Assembly: GCF_019669925.1 (NCBI RefSeq)
Contig: NZ_AP019779.1
Location: 372,001 to 436,000 of the forward strand
Source: Methanobrevibacter arboriphilus
GTDB lineage: Archaea; Methanobacteriota; Methanobacteria; Methanobacteriales; Methanobacteriaceae
Length of the DNA stretch: 64,000 bases
Direction: 5' to 3'
Shown here: positions 1-11,300 of the stretch, piece by piece
Layout of the letters: the number at the start of each line of letters is the position of its first letter
Position numbering within the stretch: the stretch's first letter is position 1
Translations under genes and position numbers: made by a program
Notes under the pieces: model-generated
Database searches by the model: none
Seen by the model: the letters and a program-made list of their open reading frames with translations, nothing else
Told to the model about the DNA's origin: nothing

Positions 1-500
1 TCCAATACAATTTCATCATTGACTTTACCTGCAGCACAACCAACTACTAAATCTTTCATAGGAATTCCAGCATCAGCTAAAGCAACAGAAGCAGCAGTAA
101 TACCTGCACACCTAGTTCCACCTTCAGCCTCAATAATTTCTATGAAAATATCAACCATAGATCTTGGAAATCCTTCTAGCATTAAAGCTGGTCTGAGTGC
201 TTCAGCAGTTATTTTTGATATTTCTGTTGACCTTCTATCAGGTCCTGGTCTTTTCCTATCATCAACTGAAAAAGGTGCCATATTATATCTGCACCTAATA
301 ACACCTGTGTTAGGTTTCAATAATCTTCGGATATAAGATTCACGTGGACCATAAACAGCCACCAATACCTTATTTCCACCAACTTCCAAATAAGCAGATC
401 CATCTGCTCTTTCAAGTACTCCTGCTTCAATTTTTAAAGGACGGATTTCATCATATGCTCGCCCATCATCCCTTTTACTATTATTAGTGATAAGAATCAC
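1..500 (-). CDS. rrp41: Exosome complex exonuclease Rrp41 (partial, C-terminus outside window)
   Basis: This is the catalytic RNase PH-type subunit of the archaeal exosome, which degrades and tails RNA 3'-5' as an Rrp41/Rrp42 hexamer. About 166 residues are visible. They include the RNase PH fold segments [30 protein letters not shown], the Arg-rich [20 protein letters not shown] and [19 protein letters not shown], all typical of archaeal Rrp41. I read the start as GTG at 500, just inside an AAGGGGTGA ribosome binding site; the initiation codon is not certain, but the frame is. It lies 155 bp downstream of rrp4 on the same strand, as in most euryarchaeal exosome operons. The catalytic C-terminal part lies beyond base 1. 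Confidence 0.95.
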   Translation of the reverse strand, partial: MILITNNSKRDDGRAYDEIRPLKIEAGVLERADGSAYLEVGGNKVLVAVYGPRESYIRRLLKPNTGVIRCRYNMAPFSVDDRKRPGPDRRSTEISKITAEALRPALMLEGFPRSMVDIFIEIIEAEGGTRCAGITAASVALADAGIPMKDLVVGCAAGKVNDEIVL

Positions 501-655
501 CCCTTAATTAAAATTATTATTATATTTAATAAATAAATTATTATTTTATAATTAGATTATTATTTTATAATCTATTATTTTATAATAAACTATTATTTTA
601 TTCAATAAATAGATAGATAATTAACTTTTTAAATACAGTATCTTTAAAGACATAG

Positions 656-1789
656 CTAACTTCTTTTTCTCCAACTAGTAACTGGTTTTATCCGGTTATT
701 TTTAGATTCACTTTTAGAAGAATTTTGAATTTTTAAAGTAGGAGAGCTAACTTCACTTTTATCAACTTCACCTAAACTAGGATTATTAGATGAATTTTGA
801 GCTTTAACCTGATTAAAAGTATCTAGATAATTACCTTTTTTGTTTTTAGAATCATCTTCTTTAGAATCAACTTCTAAATCAATTTCAACTTCTTCTTTAA
901 TATTTTCAAGTTTTGGCTTTTCTAATACATCTGTTTCTTCTTCATCAAATTTATTTCTATTATTGTTATTGCCATTATTAGTATTATTACTGTTTTTATT
1001 ATTATAATTCTTATTATTATTTTTATGAGAATTAGCTTTCCCATTATTAGAATTAGAGTGATCTATTGATTCTAAATCATCAGCAGTAATTTCAAACTCT
1101 TCTTGTTCTTCAGGTAGCTTTCCATCAACTAAAAGATAAAGTTTATCCCTAACCCTATCTGTAAGACCAGAAGTATGAGCTTCAGCTTCAATTAAATTTA
1201 TGATGGTCTTGGTAATCTGTTCCATCCCTTTATCACCTTTAACCCAAACAAGTCCATTTTGACCAACAACAATTTTACATTTAGTCTTATCTTTAATCAT
1301 GTTGATCATAGAACCTTTTTTACCGATTAAACGTGGGACTTTAGTAGGAGTAATATCAACTAAAATTCCTCCTTTAAATTTACCCATTCCTCGACCTTTC
1401 AAACCTAGCTTGACTTTTTTAACTTCATCTACATCAACAACTCTTAAAAATAAAACATCACCAATATCAAATACTTTACTTAATTCTTTTTTTTCTCTTC
1501 CAAAAACTTCAGATGCAGGTAATATTCCAGAGTAAGGTGAGTTAATATCTACTCCCCACATTGAAAAACGAACGTCGTCAATTTCTCCAATTACTACATC
1601 ACCTTTTTTTGGAACATATTTACTTTTAAGAGGAATTACACTAATTTTTTTGTTCCTAAGGGAAACCAAACCCATTAAAGATGAGCAAACACAATTTCCA
1701 TCTTTAAAAGTTCCTCTTCCAGAATAATAGCCCTCTTCAGCTAATATTTGTCCTGGAACAACTAATTCTTTATCTTCTACGTGTATCAT
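656..1789 (-). CDS. rrp4: Exosome complex RNA-binding protein Rrp4
   Basis: This is the cap subunit of the archaeal exosome, which binds substrate RNA and feeds it to the Rrp41/Rrp42 ring. An N-terminal beta domain (about 1-60) is followed by an S1 domain (about 62-135) and a KH domain with the GxxG loop IGKKGSM near residue 160. I chose ATG 1789 ([13 protein letters not shown]), which matches the expected family N-terminus and lies 10 nt after GGGGG; a TTG two codons upstream (1795) is an alternative. At about 377 residues it is much longer than usual. The extra is a C-terminal tail from about residue 220, with an Asn-rich run (about 242-285) followed by acidic and Ser/Lys-rich segments. The tail is probably disordered; its role is unknown. 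Confidence 0.93.
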   Translation of the reverse strand: MIHVEDKELVVPGQILAEEGYYSGRGTFKDGNCVCSSLMGLVSLRNKKISVIPLKSKYVPKKGDVVIGEIDDVRFSMWGVDINSPYSGILPASEVFGREKKELSKVFDIGDVLFLRVVDVDEVKKVKLGLKGRGMGKFKGGILVDITPTKVPRLIGKKGSMINMIKDKTKCKIVVGQNGLVWVKGDKGMEQITKTIINLIEAEAHTSGLTDRVRDKLYLLVDGKLPEEQEEFEITADDLESIDHSNSNNGKANSHKNNNKNYNNKNSNNTNNGNNNNRNKFDEEETDVLEKPKLENIKEEVEIDLEVDSKEDDSKNKKGNYLDTFNQVKAQNSSNNPSLGEVDKSEVSSPTLKIQNSSKSESKNNRIKPVTSWRKRS

Positions 1790-2050
1790 GTACAATATGC
1801 CCCCATAGGGTAATAAAATTTATGAATATAAATAAATCTTATATAATAATGAATTTTTCTTATTTAATAATGATTTACTAATGAATTTTGCAAAATTATT
1901 TAATAATAATTTTTTTAAGCTATTTAATAATGAACTTTTTAAAATTATTTAATAATTATTATAATTTAATAATTCACTTTAATAGTTAGTTTTAATAGTT
2001 AGTTTTGATAGTTAGTTTTAATAACTAGTAAAAATTTAATAGGATAATTA

Positions 2051-2749
2051 TTAAATAACTTTAGTTTCAGCATCCCCACCAGAAATCTCGTTCATTTTAA
2101 GATTAAAGTCTTCTTGAACTCCACCAGGAATTTCAACAACAGCTATCCAAGATCCATCTTGTTGCCATTCTTCATTTAATATTTTACCAAATTTAGATAT
2201 TATAGAAAAAGCGTTTCCAGCAACTGAACCAGGTAATCTTACTGCAACTTTAACATGCTCAAATCTGATAGGTATTTTAATTTTAATAGCTTTTAAAACA
2301 GTCTGTACCTGTTCATCAACTGATTTAAAAGGATCAATTTTAACTTTAGTTTCTTCCATAGCATTTTCTATTCTCTTTACTGGATGCGGAAGGCCAGTTT
2401 GAGGATTAATAGATTCTCTAACAATCTTATTAATAACCATTAACCTTTTTTCTTCCTGCATATCTCTTTTTTGCTGAGCAGTAAGTTGAATATGTCCTTT
2501 ATTGATTATCTCTTTTGCAACTTCTAAAACATCAGTATTATCAAACACTTTAATCATTGCATCATCAGGAGATGTATCTCCTTTTTTAGCATCTTTAAAT
2601 ATATCTTCAACAGCTAAAACGTCTTCAATAATCACATCATCTCTTTCAGGATTTTTAAAATCTGCAGCTAAATCAGGATCAACTAAAATTTCAAATTTCT
2701 CACCATGAGATTCTAATCTAGCTATAATAGCTTCATCAATATTTACCAT
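2051..2749 (-). CDS. Ribosome maturation protein SDO1/SBDS family
   Basis: This is the archaeal orthologue of the Shwachman-Bodian-Diamond syndrome protein, which in eukaryotes helps release eIF6 from the 60S subunit. The 232-residue length and three-domain layout fit the family: an N-terminal FYSH domain (about 1-95, with [16 protein letters not shown]), a helical middle domain ([15 protein letters not shown] to about 165) and a C-terminal ferredoxin-like domain ([21 protein letters not shown] onward). The start ATG follows AGAGGAAAAATA. It lies between psmA and rrp4, its conserved archaeal position, although spacers of 255 and 673 bp separate it from those neighbours. Confidence 0.95.
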   Translation of the reverse strand: MVNIDEAIIARLESHGEKFEILVDPDLAADFKNPERDDVIIEDVLAVEDIFKDAKKGDTSPDDAMIKVFDNTDVLEVAKEIINKGHIQLTAQQKRDMQEEKRLMVINKIVRESINPQTGLPHPVKRIENAMEETKVKIDPFKSVDEQVQTVLKAIKIKIPIRFEHVKVAVRLPGSVAGNAFSIISKFGKILNEEWQQDGSWIAVVEIPGGVQEDFNLKMNEISGGDAETKVI

Positions 2750-3404
2750 TATTTTTCCTCTAATAAATGATTCTATTTTAAATGAACTCTATTTTAAACA
2801 ATCTCCAACTAAAAATCTTAAATTTAAATAATCTCTAATTTAAATGACTTTTAACTTAAATAACTTTTAACTTAAATAATTTTAATTTAAATGATTTTTA
2901 ATTCAAATAATAATTAATATCTAAAACAACCATTTCATTAATAAAAATATCTTCATGAAAGCATATTCATATAAGAACATTTAATATAAAAGCAATTCAC
3001 ATCAGAATATCTTCATATCAGAATAAAAAATAAGTTAAAATTCAATTAAGAATCTATAAGATTATTATATTTTATAAATTAATTAAAATCTAATAAATCA
3101 ATAATTAATTAAACTAATTAACTCAATTAAATTAGTTAACTCAATTAAACTAAGTAAACAATTAAACTAAATGAAAACTTAATTAAACTAAATAATAGAT
3201 TAATTAGATGAGTAATAGCCTAATTAACAAATAAAACCTTATAAATCTAATTAAATATTAGACTAAAGAATATTAATGAATGATATTACTAAATTATATC
3301 ACTAAATGATTACTAAAGAATAATACTTTAATTAATGAACAATCTTAAGATCAAGAAGTTTATTAAATAAAGAATTTAAACAAAGAATAATAAAAGGATT
3401 AAAA
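2750..3404. other. AT-rich spacer with degenerate short repeats
   Basis: I see no gene here. Two repeat-like parts stand out. At about 2815-2915, variants of ATTTAAATAAT/CTTAAATAACTTTTA recur. At about 3065-3260, units of AATTAAACTAA recur every 17-22 bases. The composition is nearly all A and T, with no coding-like frame on either strand. Confidence 0.6.
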
Positions 3405-3424
3405 AATTGAATTACTATTCAATT
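3400..3424 (-). terminator. Hairpin plus T-run after psmA
   Basis: The inverted repeat AATTGAA/TTCAATT (7-bp stem, 6-base loop) overlaps the psmA stop codon. On the minus strand it is followed directly by TTTTTT. This looks like a transcription terminator, and it would separate psmA from the SBDS gene despite the conserved gene order. The call rests on sequence only. Confidence 0.45.
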
Positions 3425-4196
3425 ATTCTTCATCCTCAATTTCTTCTTCTTCAATATTATCATCAGTATCTTTTCTTGCAATAAGTGATTCAACATGAAC
3501 TGCTACTTCTTCGTCAGAAATTTTTCTATATTTTCTAGTTTCTTTGTCAATAACAGCTATTTCAACACTTTCAACTGTAGTTTTACCTTCAGTAGCTTCA
3601 TAGACAGCATCAAGAGCTAAATCAATTGCTTCATTAATAGTCATATCTTCTCTGTAATTTTCTTCAAAAACATCCATAGCAGCAGATCTTCCAGATCCTA
3701 TAGCAGTTGCTTTATATTCAATTAATGCCCCACTAGGATCAGTTTCAAAGAGTTTACATCCGTTTTTATTTACTCCACCAATGATAAGTGCAGAACCAAA
3801 TGGGCGTACACCACCATTTTGAGTATACATTTGTTTCATATCACAAATCTTTTTAGCTAAAGATTCAACTCTTATTGGTTCATTATAAGTAATTTTATTA
3901 ATTTGAGATTCCATTCTTGCTCTTTCAATTAATGCTCTTGCATCAGCTACTAATCCAGATGTAGCTGCACCTATGTGGTCATCAATTTGAAAGATCTTTT
4001 CAATAGATTTGGATTCTACAAGTTTACTTGTAGTTCTTTTATCTACTAAAAGTACAATACCTTCTTTTGATTTTACACCTAAAGAAGTAGTACCTCTTTT
4101 TACTGCCTCTCTTGCATATTCTACTTGGAATAGTCTTCCATCTGGGCTAAAGACAGTGATAGCCCTATCATATCCAGCATTTTGTAAAGGTTGCAT
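3423..4196 (-). CDS. psmA: Proteasome subunit alpha
   Basis: This forms the outer seven-membered alpha rings of the archaeal 20S proteasome, which gate substrate entry and dock the PAN/Cdc48 ATPases. The 257-residue protein starts with the gating peptide and alpha signature (GYDRAITVFSPDGRLFQVEYAREA, residues about 8-31) and continues with RGTTSLGVKSKEGIVLLVDK. The acidic tail EEEEIEDEE is common in archaeal alpha subunits. The ATG is preceded by GAGAGGTATT. The beta subunit is not in the window. A hairpin with a T-run sits at the stop codon. Confidence 0.97.
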   Translation of the reverse strand: MQPLQNAGYDRAITVFSPDGRLFQVEYAREAVKRGTTSLGVKSKEGIVLLVDKRTTSKLVESKSIEKIFQIDDHIGAATSGLVADARALIERARMESQINKITYNEPIRVESLAKKICDMKQMYTQNGGVRPFGSALIIGGVNKNGCKLFETDPSGALIEYKATAIGSGRSAAMDVFEENYREDMTINEAIDLALDAVYEATEGKTTVESVEIAVIDKETRKYRKISDEEVAVHVESLIARKDTDDNIEEEEIEDEE

Positions 4197-4203
4197 ATTT
4201 TAA

Positions 4204-4985
4204 TACCTCTCGTTTTTTAGCAAAGTTATTTTTTAATTATTATTTATAATTCTAATTAATAAACTAACAATAATCAGTAAAATATTAATTATCAATCAAT
4301 TATATTACCAACCAATTGGATTATTGATGAATTATATAATAACAAATCATATTAATAATAGATCATTTAATAATAAAATATTTTTTTTATATAAAATATT
4401 TTTATTAAATTTTATTAAATTATTTTTATAATTATCTTAAATTATTTTCATAATATATCATTTATTATAATAAAGTATGATAATTTAAATTATTATAAGC
4501 TATATTAATAATTTATATTTAATAATCTATATAATAAAATAAATATTATATTGAATAAAATCTAGATTTGTTTTAATCTATTAAGTTTTTAATAATAATT
4601 AAATTATATTAATCTTTAATTAAAACATGTGAATTTTAATTAAATATATTATCTTTAATTATATTGACTTTAATTTTATTTTAGTTTACTTTATGTTTTA
4701 ATTTTTATAAAAAAATTTCTTTTAAAAAAGTTTTTTATATCTTTTAATAATAGCAAACAACTCAAAATCATACTTAAATAATTGAATAATATATAATAAT
4801 ATATTACATAATGATAAACATAATATTTAGTAATATATACTATTAAATGCATTAATTATAAAGCATTTATCAAAATATAGCACATATGGTTTAAATTAAA
4901 AATCCAAATTGAAAACTAAACTAAACCTCCATGATTTAGTGATAGATATTTTCTTATGTTTTATCCTTTTATAGATATGTGCAAC
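4204..4985. other. AT-rich 780-bp spacer between RNase P pop5 and psmA
   Basis: I found no coding frame or structured RNA. The region is almost pure A/T with TTAATAATTTATA-like short repeats. The part next to psmA should hold its promoter, but there are too many TATA-like strings to choose one. Near 4876-4888 and 4973-4984 the short strings GCACATATGG and ATATGTGC are complementary and could pair downstream of pop5. Confidence 0.5.
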
Positions 4986-5492
4986 TTACTTAATAAACTT
5001 TTCTATTGATGAAGATATAGTTCCAGATATACCTATAGTTGTTATAGCTATTTTTTTATTATTGTAATTAGATAATAATGCTAAACTTCCACGAACTTTC
5101 TCTTCACAACCTCTTTTACAACGAAGAACAACTTTAAAATGGTAATACGAAGGCTCTTCTTCTTCATAATTAATAAAATTATTAATACTATTAGTATTAA
5201 CTTTATTATTATTGTTATTACTATTATTGTTGATATCAGTATCAATATCACTATTATTGATATTATTATCTATTTTATAATGATTTGAAGAATAATTACT
5301 AATATCATAAAACTTCATTAACCAAAGATTAAAATCACTAGTTCCTATTTCACCATATAATCTTAAACAGGCATACCAAATAGCTGAAACCAATTCATCT
5401 TTTGAAATTTTTAATTCTGACTTTATATCCAATACTAAATATCTATTATTAATACGTAATGTAGGAGGTAATATTTTTAATTTCATATTCAT
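4986..5492 (-). CDS. rnp2: Ribonuclease P protein component 2 (Pop5)
   Basis: This protein subunit of archaeal RNase P works with Rpp30 to activate the RNA subunit's catalytic domain in tRNA 5' maturation. The Pop5 fold is visible as LPPTLRINNRYLVLDIKSE, then ELVSAIWYACLRLYGEIG, and after an insert FKVVLRCKRGCEEKVRGSLALL. The 168 residues are longer than the usual 120-140. The excess is an Asn/Ile/Asp-rich insert at about 64-114 lying in the loop between conserved parts. It is encoded by AAT/ATT-rich simple sequence. The gene is followed by the large spacer before psmA and preceded by rnp3, the standard archaeal order. Confidence 0.9.
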   Translation of the reverse strand: MNMKLKILPPTLRINNRYLVLDIKSELKISKDELVSAIWYACLRLYGEIGTSDFNLWLMKFYDISNYSSNHYKIDNNINNSDIDTDINNNSNNNNNKVNTNSINNFINYEEEEPSYYHFKVVLRCKRGCEEKVRGSLALLSNYNNKKIAITTIGISGTISSSIEKFIK

Positions 5493-5640
5493 AAATCCTA
5501 TAAATCTTCAAAGATCCTTATAAATCCTTATAAATTATTATAAATTATTATAAATTATTATAAATCCATATAAACTTAGTTATTTATTTATAAATAATGT
5601 TATTTAGACTAAATAATTAGAGGAACCACCTATAACTAAT

Positions 5641-6405
5641 CTAATAATCATTATTAATCTTTTTAACACCAAGAACAATCATATTTTCTCTTTCATTGTT
5701 AAATTCAATCAATTGATTAGGATAATCATCTAAACATAAATCTAAATCATCTTGAGAAAGACCAAAATTTTTAAAAACAGAAAAAATATCTTTAGGAGAT
5801 CTTGTTTCCCAAATTGATGATGCACCAGAAGTTATTATTAAAGGAAATCTAAATTTGTTATATAATTTAATAATTTCTCTAAAATGAGCCATTATTTTTG
5901 CCCTAAAACTTAAATAACTAGACAAAATATCATTAAAACAAAGTTCAATAGCAACATTATTTCTAACAGCTTCTTTAGCTAAAACATGATTAATTCCACA
6001 AGAATTACGATTTCTAAAATAAGGTCTTGAAAGAACATCAATTTGCCTATTTTCACAAGCAGCCCGATTTATAGTTAAATCTCCTCCTAAAACAGAAATA
6101 TATTTAGATTCATTCCTATATTTTTTAGAGAGTTTATATAATTCATTCTGACTTTTAGGATTAATTTCAAGCCCAAATTCAAATTCAAATTTATTTTCAC
6201 TGTTGATTTTATTTTCATTTTGATAATTAGCTATTATTTCATCTATTTCTTGATTTAATTCATTTTTATAATTAATAGCTTTTTTAAAATTCTCAGTAGA
6301 ATAATTTAGATTAACATAATCCCATCCTAAATTATAAGCATCCAAGATCAAATCTTTATCAAGTTTATAATTCTTTCCTTTTAAATTTAAATCATGGAAC
6401 TTCAT
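5641..6405 (-). CDS. rnp3: Ribonuclease P protein component 3 (Rpp30)
   Basis: Archaeal Rpp30 is a TIM-barrel protein that pairs with Pop5 in RNase P. I placed the start at ATG 6405 (MKFHDLNLKGK) because GAGGTG sits 4 nt upstream; a longer open frame runs to 6444. Typical features are FHDLNLK at the N-terminus, EFGLEINP, the segment DVLSRPYFRNRNSCGINHVLAKEAVRNNVAIELCF and ITSGASSIWETRSPKDI near the C-terminus. The length (254 residues) is normal. It sits directly between the RNA-binding gene and rnp2, which is consistent with co-transcription. Confidence 0.92.
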   Translation of the reverse strand: MKFHDLNLKGKNYKLDKDLILDAYNLGWDYVNLNYSTENFKKAINYKNELNQEIDEIIANYQNENKINSENKFEFEFGLEINPKSQNELYKLSKKYRNESKYISVLGGDLTINRAACENRQIDVLSRPYFRNRNSCGINHVLAKEAVRNNVAIELCFNDILSSYLSFRAKIMAHFREIIKLYNKFRFPLIITSGASSIWETRSPKDIFSVFKNFGLSQDDLDLCLDDYPNQLIEFNNERENMIVLGVKKINNDY

Positions 6406-6477
6406 TAAACACCTCATTTTAGATAATTCATTTATAGATAACACTACTACTAATAATTAAATTTAATCTTATAATAA

Positions 6478-6906
6478 TTAAATATAATCATCTAATACAT
6501 CATTCAAAAGAGATATAGCTACATTTTTTTTAGCAGGGTAAGCTGCAACTTTTATTTTAAGATGAATTGAATCACCAGTATCACAAATCTCCCAGTTTTC
6601 TTCACAAGCTGAAGATTTAGAAAATCGGAGGAATAGATTTCCATTTTTATCAACTTTTCTTTCTAAATCATCACTTAACTTACACAATGATTTTTTATCC
6701 ATATCTAAAAGATTTTTAAAAAAATCTTTTGTTTCTCTTTTTCTCTCAATCTTTCCAGATAAAATAACAATATCATCTTCAAGTATGCCTTCAGCTAATT
6801 CACGGTCTGGTTTAGCTGTTGGAAGAAGATTTTTTAATCCTTGCAATAGCTCTTCTTCATTTTCATCTGCATAAACAAACAATCTATATCTAATATTATG
6901 AATCAT
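6478..6906 (-). CDS. RNA-binding protein, archaeal exosome-subunit-like family
   Basis: This 142-residue protein matches the small archaeal RNA-binding family (sometimes annotated as exosome subunit) that is regularly encoded next to RNase P proteins. Its N-terminus IHNIRYRLFVYADENEEEL and the segment GKIERKRETKDFFKNLL are typical. I prefer ATG 6906 to the upstream TTG at 6918, because family members start with MIHNI-like sequences. The function is poorly defined; the context suggests a role in RNA processing or ribosome assembly. It lies 72 bp upstream of rnp3. Confidence 0.8.
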   Translation of the reverse strand: MIHNIRYRLFVYADENEEELLQGLKNLLPTAKPDRELAEGILEDDIVILSGKIERKRETKDFFKNLLDMDKKSLCKLSDDLERKVDKNGNLFLRFSKSSACEENWEICDTGDSIHLKIKVAAYPAKKNVAISLLNDVLDDYI

Positions 6907-6918
6907 TTTAATCAACAC

Positions 6919-7403
6919 AAAAACAATTTGAATTATGTATACATGATAAATTTTATTCTATAATCAATATTAATTAGTATTATAATTAATATTTTAATAA
7001 ATTTCTATTAAATGTTTTAATAAATAACTGAATTTTTAATGAATATATTAATTTATAGTTTACTTAATATCTCATATATTAAATATTATTCTTAATATTA
7101 TATTATATCAAAATTAACATATTAAGATTTCTAAAAAATACTCAAATTAGGTTATAAAAATAAAAAAATAAGAAAATACTAAAAAATTAGGAAAAATAAT
7201 GATAAAATATTTAGATAGAATATAAAATATTTGGTAAAAATAATTAAATATGAATAGAAATAATATAAAAAAATAAATATTTGAATAATATTTTTAAAAT
7301 AAAAAAGAACAATGAAATAATCTTAAAAAAAGAATAAAAATAATTATAAAAGAATAAAAGAACAATGAAAAAAAATAAGCAAAAAAGAATAAAAAAGAAA
7401 AAT
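6919..7403. other. AT-rich spacer, A-rich on plus strand
   Basis: No gene is seen in the roughly 500 bp between L15e and the RNA-binding gene. From about 7130 to 7400 it consists of repeated AAAAATAA and AAAGAATAAAA strings. On the minus (transcribed) strand this is a long T-rich tract, which fits termination after L15e. Confidence 0.5.
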
Positions 7404-7427
7404 TAAAACAAGAAATAACTTGTTTTA
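7404..7427 (-). terminator. Hairpin terminator after L15e
   Basis: A perfect 9-bp inverted repeat (TAAAACAAG and CTTGTTTTA around a 6-base loop) starts right after the L15e stop. On the minus strand it is followed by a T-rich tract of several hundred bases. It is the clearest stem-plus-T-run terminator in the window. Confidence 0.55.
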
Positions 7428-7973
7428 TTAATGTCTCTTTTCAGAACCTTTTCCTCTTGTTTTTCGTCCTCTACCTTTCTTACCAGCACTAGTTAAACCT
7501 CTAAGAGCTCTATTTTTGTGTTGACTTTCGCAAATCCAATTAATTTTAGGATCATTGATAATAGAAGGACTTTGTGGATCTACTAAAATAACTTCAAAGA
7601 ATTTGAATTTACCATCAGACCATACCCAGTAAGAGTTTAAAACTTCCATATTAGGGTATTTTTTACTTACACGTTCTTCAGCTATTCTTTGGATAGATTT
7701 TGAAGGAGTTATCTTATTTACACCCATACGTTTTGGTCTACGACCTGCAGTAAAACGAGTTTTTCTCCTTCCACCACGACGTACTCTAGTTCTAACAACA
7801 ATATAACCTTTCTTAGCTTTATATCCAAGGGATCTAGCACGATCGATTCTTGTAGGTCTGTCTATTCTCTGAATTACTTTTTCACGTCTCCAAATTGGAG
7901 CTCTTTCCCACATAAGTTCTCTTACATAAGACTTATCAGGATTTTTCCATGCATCTCTAATATACTTGTACAT
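7428..7973 (-). CDS. rpl15e: Large ribosomal subunit protein L15e
   Basis: This is the archaeal/eukaryotic-type 50S protein L15e, a basic protein that threads through 23S rRNA. Conserved blocks are [66 protein letters not shown] and [24 protein letters not shown]. The start ATG follows AGAGGTGTAATA. At 181 residues it is about a dozen shorter than the usual 190-195. The basic C-terminal tail ends early after KGSEKRH, and the stop is followed at once by a terminator hairpin. Confidence 0.97.
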   Translation of the reverse strand: MYKYIRDAWKNPDKSYVRELMWERAPIWRREKVIQRIDRPTRIDRARSLGYKAKKGYIVVRTRVRRGGRRKTRFTAGRRPKRMGVNKITPSKSIQRIAEERVSKKYPNMEVLNSYWVWSDGKFKFFEVILVDPQSPSIINDPKINWICESQHKNRALRGLTSAGKKGRGRKTRGKGSEKRH

Positions 7974-8342
7974 TATTACACCTCTTGTTCAGCAATTAAG
8001 CCACATCCAGGGATTATATCCCAAAAAGAGTTTATTTATTAATTAATAGATTATTATAGTAATTAATATTCCATCAATTATTATAATATTAATTAAATAA
8101 CATATTAATTACAATTTAATACATTATAGTAATCACGATTAATTACTAGATTGTATTAATTACTTAATTAATATATCCATAATTAAAATACCTATAATTA
8201 ACACACCATCTTTAAATTAATTCTTAACTTTAGATGATAATAAAATATTTAATATAAGAGGTATAAAAACCTTTCCTTTATTTATAAAAAAATAAAAAAA
8301 ATAAAATATATAAAAAATAAAATAAACTAAAAAATAAAAACA
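7974..8342. other. Intergenic region upstream of L15e
   Basis: About 400 bp of AT-rich DNA without a gene. It should contain the L15e promoter; ATTA-rich repeats at 8035-8200 prevent a confident TATA box call. The end near 8280-8340 is A-rich (T-rich on the minus strand) and forms the tail of the adhesin terminator. Confidence 0.5.
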
Positions 8343-8344
8343 GA

Positions 8345-8362
8345 GATAAAGAAGAATTTATC
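8345..8362 (-). terminator. Possible terminator after the first adhesin gene
   Basis: GATAAA and TTTATC form a 6-bp stem around a 6-base loop 18-35 bases after the stop codon. On the minus strand this is followed by CTCTG and then TTTTTATTTTTTAG. It is short, so only a moderate call. Confidence 0.4.
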
Positions 8363-8379
8363 CCTTAAAAATTTAAACA

Positions 8380-11300
8380 TTAATTTTGTTTTCTTCTTAG
8401 TAATATTCCTAAAACAATGAATATTGCTAATATAGCTGGGATTAAAGGTATTCCTGTTTTTTTCATAAAAGCACTAGCTTTATCTGTATTAGTATGGTTT
8501 GTTTTTGTATTATTTGTAGTATTTGTTTTGTTTGTATTGTTTGTATTGTTTGTTTTGTTTTGATGATTAGTTATTACTTTCAATATATTACTACTATTAG
8601 AAGAAAGATATAGGTCATCCCCCACAAATTCAACATTTACTGTTAAGTTACCTACAGTATTTGCAGTGTATTTTAGTATTGCAATTCCATTTTCATCAGT
8701 TATAGCTTCACCAATATAATTACCATTGATATAGAACTTGAGAGTTTTATCAGATAATGGGTTACCATTGTGATCTAATAGTTTAGCAGATAAGATCACA
8801 TCTTTACCTTTTCCAGTAGTCTTTTTATCAACAATGACATTAGTTGGTGCCTTAAAGTTGACATTTACAAGGACACTGCCACTATTATATTGATCATTAC
8901 CTAAGAAAGTTACATTGAGATTTCCAAGATATGGTACTGTTATTGAATATGGAATAATAGCTACACCATCTACAAAAACAATATCATAATAGGTATGATT
9001 GCCAATAGTAACATTAGCTATAATATTAATGGTTTCATCAAGTTTAACAGCAACATTAACTGTTTCACCAACAGTTCCATTAGGAATTTCAGCAGAAATA
9101 GTTGAATTTAACTTATTAACTAAAAAGTTAGTTTTATTTATGAAATCCATATAGTAATAATCACCAGATAAACTAACAGAAACACTAATATTACCTACAT
9201 TAGAAACAGTATAGTTTAAAATCCAACCACCAGTACTATTAACATCAACAAGATAATTATTACCCTCTATAGTAACATTAACCTGTGTAATATTAGTATA
9301 ATTAGCTAATTGGCCACTAATAGTAATATTATCCCCAATATTTGGATTGTTAGGATTGATAACAATGCTAGAATTAGTACTATTCTTAAACACTTCAAAA
9401 CTAGTAGTATTAGTAAATGCTGTGTAATTATCATTACCATCAAAACTAATAGCTACTGTGATATTACCTGTCTTTTCAGTTGTATAATTAAGACTCCAAT
9501 CACCATCAGCACCAATGGTAACATTATAATCATTACCATCAACAGTAACAGTTAAAGAATCAGAACCATCACCAAGATAACCAGCTAACTGACCACTAAT
9601 AATAGCATCATTTCCAACATGAACATTAGAAACAACAATACTAGAATTAGTACTATTCTTAAACACTTCAAAACTAGTAGTATTACTAAAACCAGTATAA
9701 TTGTCATTACCATTAAAGTTAACAGCCACTGTGATATTACCTGTCTTTTTAGTAGTATAATTAAGACTCCAAAAACCAGTACTATCAACAGTAACAGGAT
9801 AAGTATTACCACCAATAGTAACATTAATACTACTTATTCCAGTATAATTAGCCAATTGACCAGTTACATTAACATTTTCACCAATATTAACACTAGATGG
9901 ACTAACAACGATAGTAGAATTAGTGGTTTTTAATACATTAAACATAGTAGAGTTACTGAAGTCAGTATAGTATGAATTACCAGTTAAACTAACTAAAACT
10001 GAGATACTACCAGTACGGTTAGTTAAATAAGTTAAAGTCCAATCACCATTGCTATTCACATCAACAAGATAAAGATTACCATCAACAGAAACATTAACCT
10101 GTGTAATATTAGTATAATTAGCTAAATGTCCTGTGATAGTAACATTATTATCTATCTTGGGATTAATTGGATCTATTACAATTGTTGAATTAGTAGTCAT
10201 CATTACATAGAATTGGAAACTAGTATCTTGCATATCTAAATGAGCAAGAACATATTGCCAGTTGGTTCTATTGATTGTGTAGTTATATTTAAATCTATCA
10301 TTCCAAGTACTATTAAAAACAAAGCCATTAAAAGTACCATTGATGGCAAAATAAGGTAAATATTCCACACCATCATTATTACGAGTAGTATTTAATACCA
10401 GAAGATTAAATATTATTTGATCACCAATAACAATACCATTCAAGCTTGTAGTATTAGCTATATTAAGAATATAATGATTATTAGTATTCAAATTAGTATA
10501 ACCAGCAATACTATTCTTACCCCACCAATTATAATCTGCGCTAACATTAGCAAAATTAGCAAAGAAAACTTTATTGGAATAGTTTCCAACAAATCGATTA
10601 TAATTGATACCTACATTAGCAGAATTAACATAAATATCAATACCAGTACCATTATCCACATATTCAACATAGCCACTATAATATTCATCAGCCCAACTTG
10701 TAGCAACAATAGTATTATTGAAGAAGTTTGAACCATTTATAGAAAATTCATTATTAGTGTAAATACCAGCACCCCAAGCATTATTCGAACCAAAATCATA
10801 TCGAGATCCTGCATATGAAGTGATGTTATTATTAATGAACGTAGAATTTGTCACTGACAATCCTTTACCTGAGTTGAAAACACCTGCTCCTTGAGCATCA
10901 GAATGAGGATAATTATAATCATTAGATCCTGCATCAGAGGTGATTTTGTTATTATTAAAGATAGAATTGATTAATTTAAAGTTATCACCAGTATTGTAAA
11001 TAGCACCACCATATCCATGAGCATCAGCAGATACATAGCCTGACCAAGATTCTGAATAAATAGTGTTATTGTTAAATTCAGAGTTATTTACACTGAGATT
11101 AAGACCAGTATTATAAATAGCACCACCATATGCAAAAGAATCCTGTCCCCAATTATAGTGATAAGTTCTAGTGTAAGCAGTGTTATTTGTAAATTTTGAA
11201 TTATTTATCTCAAGGTTGTTAGCAGTGTTATAAATAGCACCACCATAAGTATAAGCTGGTGATGATGCGGATGTATTAACAGTAGATGCATTATTGTTTT

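Noticed and set aside
9310-10731. Several plus-strand frames opposite the first adhesin
   Set aside because: They are antisense shadows of Thr/Asn/Ser repeat coding; none has a ribosome binding site or recognisable fold.
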